Position numbers and translations under genes: made by a program | Assembly (NCBI RefSeq): GCF_031180965.1 | Contig: NZ_JAPSLH010000011.1 | Coordinates: 1-64,000, forward strand | DNA from: Chelativorans sp. | GTDB taxonomy: Bacteria; Pseudomonadota; Alphaproteobacteria; Rhizobiales; Rhizobiaceae | Direction of reading: 5' to 3' | Length of the DNA: 64,000 nucleotides | In this document: positions 30,828 through 40,304 of the stretch, one piece after another | Position numbering within the stretch: position 1 is the stretch's first letter | Layout of the letters: every line of letters starts with the position of its first letter | The notes under the pieces: generated by a model | Told to the model about the DNA's origin: nothing | Database searches by the model: none | The model's input: only the letters and a program-made list of their open reading frames with translations

Positions 30828-32111
30828 TCAGGTTCTGCCGAGAATGTCGGTCGCCTGCGCGACCAACGCCTCGCCGGCTTCTGCCGGTGTCAGCTGCCCG
30901 AACGCCACTTCCTCGCTGACGCGCTTGAGCGTGGCGTTGATTTCCGCCGCTCCGGCGGGCGCAGCTGGGGGCAACGGACCGGCGATGGGGCTTACGAGCG
31001 ACACGTATTCCGCCGCCCGGCGCTCCACCTCTCCGAGCTTGGCGGTCAGTGCTTCCCTCACCGCAGCGGAAGCGGGAATGCCCCGTTCAAGCCCGAGGAT
31101 CGATGCCGCCTCGTTGTCGCGCACGAAGAAATTGATAAAGGCCACGGCCTCGTCCGGGTAATCGGAGCCTGCCGCGACGCTGAAGAACTGCGAGGGTTTG
31201 ACGTAGATGCCGTTGGTCGGGTTGTCGCCCAGTTTCGGCATCGGCGCCGGCAGGATCGGATCCTGGTTGAGCGCCTGGAAGCCGACGAGTTGGTTCGCGG
31301 AGCCGAAAGAAGATGCCGAATGCCCGAGCGTCAGCATGGACGTCTCGATGCTCACCTGGTCGAGTGCCTGCAGGTCGGGTGTCACGCAGGCGCCGCGCTT
31401 CCGAAACTCTGCCCACATGGCGAACCACTCGCCGGCGTCTTTAGCGTCGTAGCCCAAGGTGCCGTCCGCATTGTAAAGATGTTTGCCCCGCTGGATGAGC
31501 CAGCTTTCGATGACAGCCTCGATGCCGCTCGAATCCTGGAGGCCGAAATAGTTCGGGCGGCCGAGCGCCTTGGTGACCTGTTCGCCCATCCGGCCGATAT
31601 CTTCCCAGGTGCTTTCCGCCGTGGGCAGTTCTACGCCAGCCTCCTCCCAGGCCTTGGCATTGACCATCATGCCATTGGCCGTGGTGCCGAGACTGACCGC
31701 ATAGAAGCGGCCGTCCACCATGCCGCCGTCGATCTGGCTGCGATCGAAATCGGAGAGGTCCAGCGCCTTGCCCAGGTAATCGTCGAGCGCTAGCAACACG
31801 CCGCGGCGGGCATATTCGCCAAGTGTGCTCAATTCCATCTGCATGATATCCGGCGGATTGCCGCCGCCGACCTGAGTGGCGAGCCGCGGCCAGTAGTCGG
31901 CCCAGCCTGCCCCCTCGCCCTCGAACACAATACCGGTCTTCTGCTTGTAGAGCTCACCTACTGAGAGCGTGCGCTTGCTGCGCTCCTGCGAACCCCACCA
32001 GGCGCCGCGGAGCCTGACTGCCTGTCCATGGGCGCTCCAGGGCAAGAGCATAGCACCTGCTATGGCTGCGCCGCCCTGGAGCAAGGTCCGCCGCGAAATG
32101 GTTTGTTGCAT
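30828..32111 (-). CDS. ABC transporter sugar-binding protein (SBP A2), paralogue of A1
   Basis: 'MQQTISRRTLLQGG...RLRGAWWGSQERSKRTLSVGELYKQKTGIVFEGEGAGWADYWPRLATQVGGGNPPDIMQ'. Confidence 0.9.
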   Translation of the reverse strand: MQQTISRRTLLQGGAAIAGAMLLPWSAHGQAVRLRGAWWGSQERSKRTLSVGELYKQKTGIVFEGEGAGWADYWPRLATQVGGGNPPDIMQMELSTLGEYARRGVLLALDDYLGKALDLSDFDRSQIDGGMVDGRFYAVSLGTTANGMMVNAKAWEEAGVELPTAESTWEDIGRMGEQVTKALGRPNYFGLQDSSGIEAVIESWLIQRGKHLYNADGTLGYDAKDAGEWFAMWAEFRKRGACVTPDLQALDQVSIETSMLTLGHSASSFGSANQLVGFQALNQDPILPAPMPKLGDNPTNGIYVKPSQFFSVAAGSDYPDEAVAFINFFVRDNEAASILGLERGIPASAAVREALTAKLGEVERRAAEYVSLVSPIAGPLPPAAPAGAAEINATLKRVSEEVAFGQLTPAEAGEALVAQATDILGRT

Positions 32112-32160
32112 CGGTGCCTCCCAGCTACCGCGCCTCAGGCGCTTTAAACTTGCGTCGCCG

Positions 32161-33354
32161 TCATCCACGACCGGAAGACGTAGCCCTCTCCCTGCCGAAG
32201 CTCTTTCGGTCAACGGCGTGCGATCTGATGAATGCCCAGTTGTAGGCGACTCCCAAACCTGGGCCGGTCGGCACGGGAAACGTGCCGTCGCCCGCAACGC
32301 TCTCCAGCGCGTCGGCGTAGTCGCAGGCGTAATAGGGCGAGGTCCATCCATCGCCCGGCCCGACAAGGGAGAGCTCGTAGAAATTGGAATTGCGGGTGGC
32401 TGCCATGCAGTGGCGCTGGGCCGGACCGCAGCCGTGATACTCCACGTCCAGCCCCAAGGCTTCCGCAAAGCGCGCGATCTTGATAGCCCCTGTAATCCCC
32501 ATATCGTAATCGGGGTCGGCGCGGACGACGTCCGTGCCGCCGGCCAGGACAAAGTCCGCCTTCGGCTCCACCCCCCGGACGTGCTCTGTGATGAGGAGCG
32601 GCGTCTTGATGGACTCGCGAAGCTTGCGGTGCGCGAAGGCGGAGACACTGCTGTCGCGGAACGGGTCCTCGTACCAGTAGTAGCCGGCCTCGTCGCAAGC
32701 GCGTCCAACATAAAGGGCATCGGCGAAGGTGCGCAACTCGCAGGCAGGGTCGAGCATCAGCGTCATGCGGTCGCCGACCCTGCGGGCCACATGGAGGACG
32801 TTCTCGGCCTCCTCCCGGGCATTGCCCTCGTTCCAGCCATGGATCTTGAAAGCCCGATAGCCCAGATCGAAGCAGTGCTCCGCGAAATCGGCGTAGGCCT
32901 CCTTGCTGTCGAGGCGGCCTTCCCTGTCGCCATGAAAGGTGGAGGCATAGGCAGGCAGCCGGTTGCGATAGCCGCCGAGCAGCTTCGTGACGGAGCAGTC
33001 GTACTTCTTGCCCGCGAGATCCCAGAGAGCGACGTCGAGAGCGCCGTGACCCATATGGTCGAACTGACGGATTTCGCGCTTCAAATCATCATAAATCTGT
33101 TCACGCGCTTCCGCATCGCGCCCGATGAGGAAGGGGGCCAGATAGGCCGCCTGTTGGAAGGCGATCACGTTAGCGCCGCTGACATATTCGCCGACAAGCC
33201 CGTCGCTTGTCGCGATAGAGACTGCGAAGCGGCGCAGCACCCGCTTTTGCGGCGATACAGGATAGCGGGATGAACGATTTGCGACCGCCGCCAGATCAGC
33301 TTCGAAGGCAAAAAGCGTAAGCTCCACGCTCTCGATGATGCTCGTCTTCATCAT
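32161..33354 (-). CDS. enolase-superfamily (MR/MLE) sugar-acid dehydratase, copy A
   Basis: 'ALWDLAGKKY...FKIHGW...MLDPACELRTF...YWYEDPFRD...LLITEHVRG...VRADPDYDMGITGAIKIARFAEALGLDVEYHGCGPAQ'. Confidence 0.9.
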   Translation of the reverse strand: MMKTSIIESVELTLFAFEADLAAVANRSSRYPVSPQKRVLRRFAVSIATSDGLVGEYVSGANVIAFQQAAYLAPFLIGRDAEAREQIYDDLKREIRQFDHMGHGALDVALWDLAGKKYDCSVTKLLGGYRNRLPAYASTFHGDREGRLDSKEAYADFAEHCFDLGYRAFKIHGWNEGNAREEAENVLHVARRVGDRMTLMLDPACELRTFADALYVGRACDEAGYYWYEDPFRDSSVSAFAHRKLRESIKTPLLITEHVRGVEPKADFVLAGGTDVVRADPDYDMGITGAIKIARFAEALGLDVEYHGCGPAQRHCMAATRNSNFYELSLVGPGDGWTSPYYACDYADALESVAGDGTFPVPTGPGLGVAYNWAFIRSHAVDRKSFGRERATSSGRG

Positions 33355-34259
33355 TGCGATCCCGTACGGACGGAGAGAAGCCCGGCGGCCTCCGCATGCC
33401 GGAGCGCTATCTTCCTGCTCCAGGATCGGAGCGGCGGCGCAATGCGCGCATGCGCCGAGCCGATGATGCCCCTCGCGGCGAGCACCTCCTTGACGGCAAG
33501 GACCGACAGCGGGAGCGACTGCGCCTTGAAGACCAGGAAAGGCATCAGCTTCAGGTGCAAGGCACGCGCGCCTTCGCGGTCGCCCATGCGGTAGCGCCGG
33601 GTGATCTCGCGGAAGACGGCCGGCGCCTCGAAGGCAGGGATGACGCCCGTCACGCCGGCGTCGAGAAGGTCGAGATAGTGCAGCCCACCCGTTCCGCCGA
33701 AGAAGGTGAGGTGGCGACCGACATCCGTCGCCAGCAGATCCGAGACCGCCTGACCCGTATTGTGCCCCTCCAGTTTCGCGTAGCGTACATTGGGAGCCCT
33801 CTCCACGATGCGGATGATAGTCTCCGGCTGGAGCATGACGCCCAATTCGTTCGGCGCGTCCTGAAGCATGATCATTGCTCCGCGCGCAGCGCTTGCAACG
33901 GCGGTGAAATGCTCGACTTGCTGATCCGCGGTGAGACCTGCAACGGCGGGAGGGGCGACCATCAGGAGGTCTGCGCCGAAGGACGCGGCCTCGGCGGCAA
34001 GCCGGCATGCCGTGGGAGTATCGTCGGCGCTCACACCCACCAGGGTTGGACACCGTCCGCCCACCGCGCGGACTGCGGCTTCTACGACCTGTGACCGCTC
34101 CTCCGGTGAGAGGCAGCGGACTTCTGCTGCCAATCCCATGATCGCGAGGCCATCAACGCCTTGCGCAAGGGCATCGTCGACCAGCCGGGAGATGGCTGGG
34201 AAATCGACATCGCCGCCGCTGAATACCGTCGGCAGCATGGGGAAAACACCATCAAACAA
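33351..34259 (-). CDS. dihydrodipicolinate synthase/aldolase (DapA) family, copy A
   Basis: 'GVFPMLPTVFSGGDVDFPAISRLVDDALAQGVDGLAIMGLAAE...AKLEG'; 4-nt overlap with the enolase gene. Confidence 0.9.
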   Translation of the reverse strand: MFDGVFPMLPTVFSGGDVDFPAISRLVDDALAQGVDGLAIMGLAAEVRCLSPEERSQVVEAAVRAVGGRCPTLVGVSADDTPTACRLAAEAASFGADLLMVAPPAVAGLTADQQVEHFTAVASAARGAMIMLQDAPNELGVMLQPETIIRIVERAPNVRYAKLEGHNTGQAVSDLLATDVGRHLTFFGGTGGLHYLDLLDAGVTGVIPAFEAPAVFREITRRYRMGDREGARALHLKLMPFLVFKAQSLPLSVLAVKEVLAARGIIGSAHARIAPPLRSWSRKIALRHAEAAGLLSVRTGSQ

Positions 34260-34320
34260 AGTTCACTCCGAGTCCGCACGTTCCAAGGCGGGCGATACTG
34301 AACACTTTAGAACTATGTAA

Positions 34321-34407
34321 TTTTGCACGCAATGCTACTATCGGAAATATCTCGCTGGGGCTCTCCTGCCTCCGTCTAGTGATCCAATTGAGTATATTTG
34401 CACGCAA
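34321..34407. promoter_or_regulatory. two TTTGCACGCAA boxes (34322-34332 and 34397-34407) upstream of the module A DapA gene
   Basis: Exact 11-mer occurs twice, 75 bp apart; TTGC-AC-GCAA core is palindromic. Confidence 0.55.
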
Positions 34408-34497
34408 AGCGGGGAATGCGCCGCCGACTATCCCTCAAGAAGAGCTGATCCGGTGGAAAGTTTTTGTTCGCAGGAATTCTGAGCTCCCCCACCACAC

Positions 34498-34680
34498 CAG
34501 CGACAGTTGGGTATCTGGTCATCGCCGCTGCCGTGTTCGGCAGCACCAGCCTGTCGGGAAAAGGAACGGTCATCGGCTCGATGTGGGCGCGCGCATGATC
34601 GGGCTGATCAACAATGGCCCGACTCTGATCGGGCTCGAATACTCTCGGCAGCTCATAGCGCGCGGGCGGGGGCATGGCTC
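34498..34680 (+). pseudogene. RbsC/AraH-type sugar ABC permease C-terminal relic, frameshifted
   Basis: 'VIAAAVFGSTSLSGKGTVIGSMW' + 'ARMIGLINNGPTLIGLEYSRQLIARG'. Confidence 0.6.
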
Positions 34681-34723
34681 GACCGCTTCCCGCCATGCCA
34701 TTTTCTTGCTCCTTCCTCGCCGC

Positions 34724-35995
34724 TTACTGCACCTCAAAGATGCGCTTGCGGGCGGCTTCGAGGCGCTCGAGGATGGAGTCGCGTCGCGACGGGTCGACCA
34801 TGAACTCCTGAAAACCGTTCATGCCGATCTGCGCCATCTCCGGATTGGTATCGCGGTCGTAGAACTGCGCCGTTCCCTCGGCCTTTGCCAGCATGTCCAG
34901 CCCGGATTGCAGGAGCTCGTCCATGAAGGTGATCTCGACGTCCTTGCGCGGCGGCAAATAGCCCTCGGGCACGATCCACTCTTGGAGATTTTCCGGCCGG
35001 TAGAAATAGGCGAGGAATTCCTTGCCAAGCTCCTTGTTGCCCGCGCCGGAAGGCACGTGCATCGAGTTGGCAGTGAATTCCTCGTATTGCGGCACGTTCG
35101 GATCGAGCGTCGGGAACGGGAAGAAGCCGGTATTGGCGATCACCTCCTGCGGCAGGAACCGGCGCGCGAACTGGCCGAGAAAGATCATGCCGGCCTGGCC
35201 CTGGCTGAAGAAGGTGGCGCCCTGTTCCCAGGAATAGGAGGTGTGGTTGGGCGTGAAGAAGCCCGCGCTGACGAGCTCCGCCCAGCGGTCGAACACCTTT
35301 ATCACGCGCGGGTCGGTATAGGCTTCCTGGCCCGCCATCAGCCGCATGTGGAAATCGAGGCCGTTGGTGCGCAGGTTGATGTAATCGAAGAAATAGCCGG
35401 TCGGCCAGAGATCGCGGCTGCCAATGGCGAAAGGCGTGATGCCGGCCTTCTTCAGTGCCTCGCCGGCCGCCATCAACTCGTCCCAGGTGGCCGGCGGCTG
35501 GCCGATGCCCGCCCGTTCGAACAGGTCCTTGCGGTAGAAGATGCCGATGAAGGCCGCTTCGGTGGGGACGCCGTATTGCCGCCCGTCCACCGTGACGGAA
35601 TCGGCAAGCGCCCCGGTCGGCTCGTAAAAACCGTGCTTTTCCCAGACGTCCGTCACGTCCTCGAACAGGCCGAGCCGCACGAAGTGGCGCATGCGCTCGC
35701 CGCTATACCAGAAGCATACATCAGGCGGCGAGGTGACGAGGAAGTTGCGGATCGTCGTCTTGTAGGATTCGGGGTCCGTGGTGTTGATCGTCACCGAGCA
35801 GCCGAACTCCTTCCCGAACGCGGCGGTCATGCGCTCCAGGAGGGCGCGGCTCTCGGGGTTGTTGACGTTCGAATTGATCACGAGGGTCTGCCCCTGGCCG
35901 ATGGCCATGCGGGGCAGAAGGCCTGCCGCGCCGAGGGCGCCCATTCCTGTTAGCGTCTTTCGGCGGCTGATCGGAATTTTGCGGAAGCTGTTCAT
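34724..35995 (-). CDS. ABC transporter sugar-binding protein (SBP B1)
   Basis: 'TLVINSNVNNPESRALLERMTAAFGKEFGCSVTINTTDPESYKTTIRNFLVTSPPDVCFWYSGERMRHFVRLGLFEDVTDVWEK'. Confidence 0.9.
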   Translation of the reverse strand: MNSFRKIPISRRKTLTGMGALGAAGLLPRMAIGQGQTLVINSNVNNPESRALLERMTAAFGKEFGCSVTINTTDPESYKTTIRNFLVTSPPDVCFWYSGERMRHFVRLGLFEDVTDVWEKHGFYEPTGALADSVTVDGRQYGVPTEAAFIGIFYRKDLFERAGIGQPPATWDELMAAGEALKKAGITPFAIGSRDLWPTGYFFDYINLRTNGLDFHMRLMAGQEAYTDPRVIKVFDRWAELVSAGFFTPNHTSYSWEQGATFFSQGQAGMIFLGQFARRFLPQEVIANTGFFPFPTLDPNVPQYEEFTANSMHVPSGAGNKELGKEFLAYFYRPENLQEWIVPEGYLPPRKDVEITFMDELLQSGLDMLAKAEGTAQFYDRDTNPEMAQIGMNGFQEFMVDPSRRDSILERLEAARKRIFEVQ

Positions 35996-36047
35996 GTCTC
36001 TCCTCCTTCAGACGGTGCATGCTCCTCCCGAGCATGGGAATTCGGTC

Positions 36048-36902
36048 TCACCCTTTTACTGCACCCACAGTTAAGCCGGCGACGAAGTGTTTCTGCATGA
36101 GGAAGAACAGGAGCACCGGCGGCAGCGCGACGAAGATCGTGGCCGCCGAGACGAGGTTCCAGGCGGTGATGTACTGGCCTTTGAGGGTTGCAAGGCCGAG
36201 AGTGACGGGCTTCACCTGGTCGCTCTGGACGAGGATGAGCGCCCAGAAATATTCGTTCCAGACGAAAGTGAAGGTGAGCACGCCGAGCGCGGCAAGGGCG
36301 GGGCGCACCAGGGGAGTGACGATCATCGACAGCATCTGCAGGGGCGTTGCCCCGTCCACCCGCGCGGCCTCGAACAACTCGCTCGGCAATTGCGCGATGA
36401 AGGCGCGCATGAACATGGTCGCAAAGCCGGTCTGAAAGGCGGTGTGGAAGATGATCAGCGCCCAAAACGTGTCGTAGAGCCCGAGCGCGGTCATCAGATT
36501 GCGCACGGGGATCATCAGGATCTGCGGCGGGATGAAGTTGCCGGCTATGAAAAGGCCAAGGATCAGGGTCGAGCCGCGGAAGCGGTAGCGCGAGAGCGCG
36601 AAGCCCGCGAGCGTCGAAAGCACCAGCACGAACAGGACGCTCGGCAGCGTGATGATGAAACTGTTGACGAGGAAGCGCAGGATAGGCGTGCCGGTGAAGA
36701 CGGCGCGATAATTTTCGACGAGGTCGAAGGAGGAGGGCCAGCCCCAGTAATTGCCCAACATCAGGTCTTCGTTGGCTCTGATCGCCGTCAGCATGATGGC
36801 GACGAGCGGCAGGAGCCAGCAAAGGAGCACGGCCGCCACGCCGAGGCCATACAGCCGGCGCCTCCAGATGGCGTTGGGATCGATGGGCGCGGGATAGCTC
36901 AA
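36048..36902 (-). CDS. carbohydrate ABC transporter permease (MalG-type)
   Basis: 'FEAARVDGATPLQMLSMIVTPLVRPALAALGVLTF' (EAA loop). Confidence 0.93.
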   Translation of the reverse strand: MSYPAPIDPNAIWRRRLYGLGVAAVLLCWLLPLVAIMLTAIRANEDLMLGNYWGWPSSFDLVENYRAVFTGTPILRFLVNSFIITLPSVLFVLVLSTLAGFALSRYRFRGSTLILGLFIAGNFIPPQILMIPVRNLMTALGLYDTFWALIIFHTAFQTGFATMFMRAFIAQLPSELFEAARVDGATPLQMLSMIVTPLVRPALAALGVLTFTFVWNEYFWALILVQSDQVKPVTLGLATLKGQYITAWNLVSAATIFVALPPVLLFFLMQKHFVAGLTVGAVKG

Positions 36903-37855
36903 TTGCGAGCCTCCTCGCCGAGGACGCGCCGCAAATACCAGGCTATGAACACCGCCACGATGAGAAACAGGACGACGGCGATGGCGGCGCCGTAGCCGAG
37001 GCGGTAGCTGAAGATGGACTGCTCATACATCTGATAGGCGAGCACCGACGAGCTGCCGAACGGCCCGCCCTGCGTCATCACGGCGATCAGATCGAAGCTG
37101 CGCAGGGCGCCCACGACGGAGACGGCAAAGGCAATGAAGGTCGCGCCGCGCAATTGCGGCAGCACGACATGCCGGAACAGGGAAAAGCCGTGCGCGCCGT
37201 CGATCCGGCCGGCGCCGATGAGGTCCTCGTCGACATTGGTGAGGCCCGCGAGATAGAGAATCATGCAGAGCGCGGTCTGCGGCCAGATAGCCGCCACGAC
37301 GATGCCCCAGGTGACGAGGCTGGGATCGGAGAGGATCGCCGGCGCCGTCGTGCCGAAGGCGCGGGCGATCGGGGCCAGGAGCCCGAAAGCGGGATCGTAG
37401 AACCAGGTGAAGACGACGCCGACTGTGACCGGAGCCAGGACCAGCGGCACGAAGAAGAGGGATTTCGCAATCCCCATCCAGCGCAGCGGCTGGTTGATGA
37501 GCATCGCCAGCGCAAGCCCGAGAGGCGGTGCCAGGAGAAAGACGGCGAGCCAGATGAGGTTGTTGCGCAGGCTGACATAGAACTGCGGATCGCCGAAGAG
37601 CTCCACATAATTGGCAAGACCCACCCAGCGCGGCTCGCCGAGCCCGTCCCAGTCATGCAGGCTGATCCACATGCTCTGAAGGATGGGAATGATGATGACG
37701 ACGGTGAAAAGAATGGCGGCGGGCGCAAGCAGCGCAAGCGACGTCAGGAAGTCGCTGCCTGGGCGCCATGGGCCGAAGGTGGCCTGACTTCCCGCGCCGG
37801 AGGGCAGCGCGATCTCTCGTGCCCTCCGCCCATGCTCGTTGCCCGCAGCCGTCAT
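36899..37855 (-). CDS. carbohydrate ABC transporter permease (MalF-type)
   Basis: 'LIGAGRIDGAHGFSLFRHVVLPQLRGATFIAF' (EAA loop). Confidence 0.93.
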   Translation of the reverse strand: MTAAGNEHGRRAREIALPSGAGSQATFGPWRPGSDFLTSLALLAPAAILFTVVIIIPILQSMWISLHDWDGLGEPRWVGLANYVELFGDPQFYVSLRNNLIWLAVFLLAPPLGLALAMLINQPLRWMGIAKSLFFVPLVLAPVTVGVVFTWFYDPAFGLLAPIARAFGTTAPAILSDPSLVTWGIVVAAIWPQTALCMILYLAGLTNVDEDLIGAGRIDGAHGFSLFRHVVLPQLRGATFIAFAVSVVGALRSFDLIAVMTQGGPFGSSSVLAYQMYEQSIFSYRLGYGAAIAVVLFLIVAVFIAWYLRRVLGEEARN

Positions 37856-39108
37856 TGCTGGAAGACGCGCTTCCGAGTTGCCTCGAGACGTTCGAGGATC
37901 GCCTGGCGCTCGCCCGGCTGGACCATGAATTGCTGGAACCCCTGCAGCCCCGCCTGGGCCATATCCGGGTCGGTGTCGCGGTCGTAGAACTGGCTGGTAC
38001 CATCCGCCGCGGCGAGCAGCGCCATGCCCTTCTCAAGGAACTTGTCGCGGTTGAGCAGTTCCACATCATTGCGCGGCGGCAGGTTGCCCTCGGGCACGAT
38101 CCATTGAGCAAGGTTATCCGGCTGGTAGAAGAAGGCGAGGAACTCGCGGGCAAGCTCCTTGTTGGCGGCGCGCGCAGGGATATGGAGGGAATCCACCGGA
38201 TATTCCTCGAAATTGCCGACCGCGGGATCGACTTTCGGGAAGGGCATGAAGTCGGAAGCGTCGAGCACCTCCGGCGTCATTTGACCGCGGGCGAACTGTG
38301 CAAGCAGCATCATGGCCGCGGTGCCCTGATTGTAGAAGGCGGCCGCCTGCTCCCAGGAATAGGAAGTGTGGTTCTCCAGGAAGAAACCCGCCTCGATGGC
38401 CTCCTGCCAGCGGTCGAAGACGGAGCTGAGCTTCGGATCGAGATAGGATTCCTGTCCGCCCATCAGACCCATGTGGAAATCGAGGCCGTTGATGCGAAGG
38501 TTGAGGTAGTCGAACCATCCGGCGGTGGTCCAGGGCCGACGGGAGCCGATGGCGAAGGGGGTGATGTTTTGACCGCGTAGCGTCCTGCCGGCCTCGATCA
38601 GCGTGGGGAAGTCGGCGACGGGCGCCTTGATGCCGGCGCGCTCCAGGATGTCTGCGCGATAGAAGATGCCCCAGAAACTCGCCTGCATCGGGATGCCGTA
38701 CTGCCGGTTCTCGACGGCGAGCGCGCCGGACAGCGCTCCGGTTGGCGCGAAGAAGCCGCGTTCCTCCCACAGGTCGGTGATATCCTCGAACAGCCCGCGC
38801 CGCACGAAGGCGCGCATGCGCTCCCCGCTGAACCAGAAGCAGATGTCAGGCGGGTTGGTGACAAGGAAGCTGCGGATGGAGGTGTTGTAGGATTCGTAAT
38901 CCGCGTAGTTGACCTGCACCTCGCAATTCTCCGCCTTCTCGAACGCGGCCACGATCTGATCGAAGACCGGCCGCAGCTTGTTGTTGGCGTTGCTGTTGAT
39001 GACGAGCCGGCGCGTCTGCGCGATCGCCGGCATGCTGAGCGTGGTTCCGGCCGCGGCAATGCCGGCGAGAACCTGCCGGCGGTTTGCTCCCTTGCTGAAC
39101 ATATTCAT
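37852..39108 (-). CDS. ABC transporter sugar-binding protein (SBP B2), paralogue of B1
   Basis: 'RLVINSNANNKLRPVFDQIVAAFEKAENCEVQVNYADYESYNTSIRSFLVTNPPDICFWFSGERMRAFVRRGLFEDITDLWEE'. Confidence 0.9.
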   Translation of the reverse strand: MNMFSKGANRRQVLAGIAAAGTTLSMPAIAQTRRLVINSNANNKLRPVFDQIVAAFEKAENCEVQVNYADYESYNTSIRSFLVTNPPDICFWFSGERMRAFVRRGLFEDITDLWEERGFFAPTGALSGALAVENRQYGIPMQASFWGIFYRADILERAGIKAPVADFPTLIEAGRTLRGQNITPFAIGSRRPWTTAGWFDYLNLRINGLDFHMGLMGGQESYLDPKLSSVFDRWQEAIEAGFFLENHTSYSWEQAAAFYNQGTAAMMLLAQFARGQMTPEVLDASDFMPFPKVDPAVGNFEEYPVDSLHIPARAANKELAREFLAFFYQPDNLAQWIVPEGNLPPRNDVELLNRDKFLEKGMALLAAADGTSQFYDRDTDPDMAQAGLQGFQQFMVQPGERQAILERLEATRKRVFQQ

Positions 39109-39125
39109 CGCTCTTCCTCCCTGAT

Positions 39126-40304
39126 TCAGGCTTCGAAGACTTCCCGCCCGACGCTGTTGGCGTTGATGAAGGACCAATCATAGGTGACGCCCAGCCCGGG
39201 GCCGGTCGGCACCGGCACATTGCCGTCGGCATCCACGCATTCGAGCTGATCGCTGTAGTCGCCGAGATAGACGGGCGGCACGAGGTTTTTCACCTTCGGC
39301 CCCAGGAGCGACACCTCGTAATAGTTGGTGTTGCGCGTGGCGGCGATGCAGTGGCGTTGCGCCGGGCCTGCGCCGTGGAACTCGACATCGAGGCCCAGGG
39401 CCTCGGCAAAACGCGCGATCTTCATGGCGCCGGTGATGCCCATGTCGTAGTCGGGGTCGGCGCGCACGAAATCCGTGCCGCCAGCGAGCACGAAATCGGC
39501 CTTGGGCTCGATGCCCCGCACATGCTCGGTAATGAGCAGCGGCGTCCTGATCATCTCGCGCAGCCTGCGGTGCGCGAAGGCAGAGGTGCCGGCATCGCGG
39601 AACGGGTCCTCGTACCAGAAATAGCCGGCCTCGTCGCAGGCCTGGCCGACATAGAGCGCGTCGGCGAAGGTGCGCAGCTCGCAGGCCGGATCGAGCATCA
39701 GCACCATCTCATCGCCGACCTCCCTGGCGACATGGAGCACGTTCTCGGCCTCTTCGTAGCGGTTCCCTTCGTGCCAGCCATGGATCTTGAAGGCGCGGTA
39801 GCCAATCTCGCGGCAGTGCCTGGCGAAATCGGCGTAAGCCTCCTTGCAATGGAGGCCTCCCGAGCGGTCGCCGTGATAGGTGGAGGCATAGGCCGCCAGC
39901 TTCGTCCGGAACCCGCCGAGCAGTTTCGTGACCGAGCAGCCGTATTTCTTTCCCGCCAGGTCCCACAGCGCGATGTTGAGGGGCCCGTGGCCCATATGGT
40001 CGAATTGCCTCAATTCCCGCTTCAGGTCATCGAAGATCAGCTCCCGCTGCTCCGCATCCCGGTTGAGGAGGTGGGGCGCCAGATATGCCATCTGCGCGTG
40101 GGCGAATGCGTTCACGAGCAGCACATATTCGCCGCGGATGCCGTCGCGTGTCTCGATTGCCACGGCGGAGGCGTTGAGCGTGATGCTGTCGCCCTCCCGA
40201 TAGGAGGTGCGGAGCGTCCGGCCGGAAGGATCGGCTGCGCCGAGCCCGTCAACGCGATAGGCGAAGCGGACGATCTCGACTTTTCTGATGATGCTCGGCG
40301 TCAC
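39126..40304 (-). CDS. enolase-superfamily (MR/MLE) sugar-acid dehydratase, copy B
   Basis: 'ALWDLAGKKYGCSVTKLLGG...FKIHGWHEG...YWYEDPFRDAG...VRADPDYDMGITGAMKIARFAEALGLDVEFHGAGPAQ'; close paralogue of copy A. Confidence 0.9.
   Translation of the reverse strand: MTPSIIRKVEIVRFAYRVDGLGAADPSGRTLRTSYREGDSITLNASAVAIETRDGIRGEYVLLVNAFAHAQMAYLAPHLLNRDAEQRELIFDDLKRELRQFDHMGHGPLNIALWDLAGKKYGCSVTKLLGGFRTKLAAYASTYHGDRSGGLHCKEAYADFARHCREIGYRAFKIHGWHEGNRYEEAENVLHVAREVGDEMVLMLDPACELRTFADALYVGQACDEAGYFWYEDPFRDAGTSAFAHRRLREMIRTPLLITEHVRGIEPKADFVLAGGTDFVRADPDYDMGITGAMKIARFAEALGLDVEFHGAGPAQRHCIAATRNTNYYEVSLLGPKVKNLVPPVYLGDYSDQLECVDADGNVPVPTGPGLGVTYDWSFINANSVGREVFEA

Noticed and set aside
34376-34696. 106-aa minus ORF downstream of SBP B1
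   Set aside because: Opposite strand carries a recognisable RbsC-type permease relic; the minus ORF looks like its shadow.
34379-35953. 524-aa plus ORF antisense to SBP B1
   Set aside because: Very long but entirely explained as antisense of a well-supported SBP gene; repetitive R/H/E/G-rich composition.
37768-38580. 270-aa plus ORF antisense to SBP B2
   Set aside because: Shadow ORF, same composition as the one opposite SBP B1.
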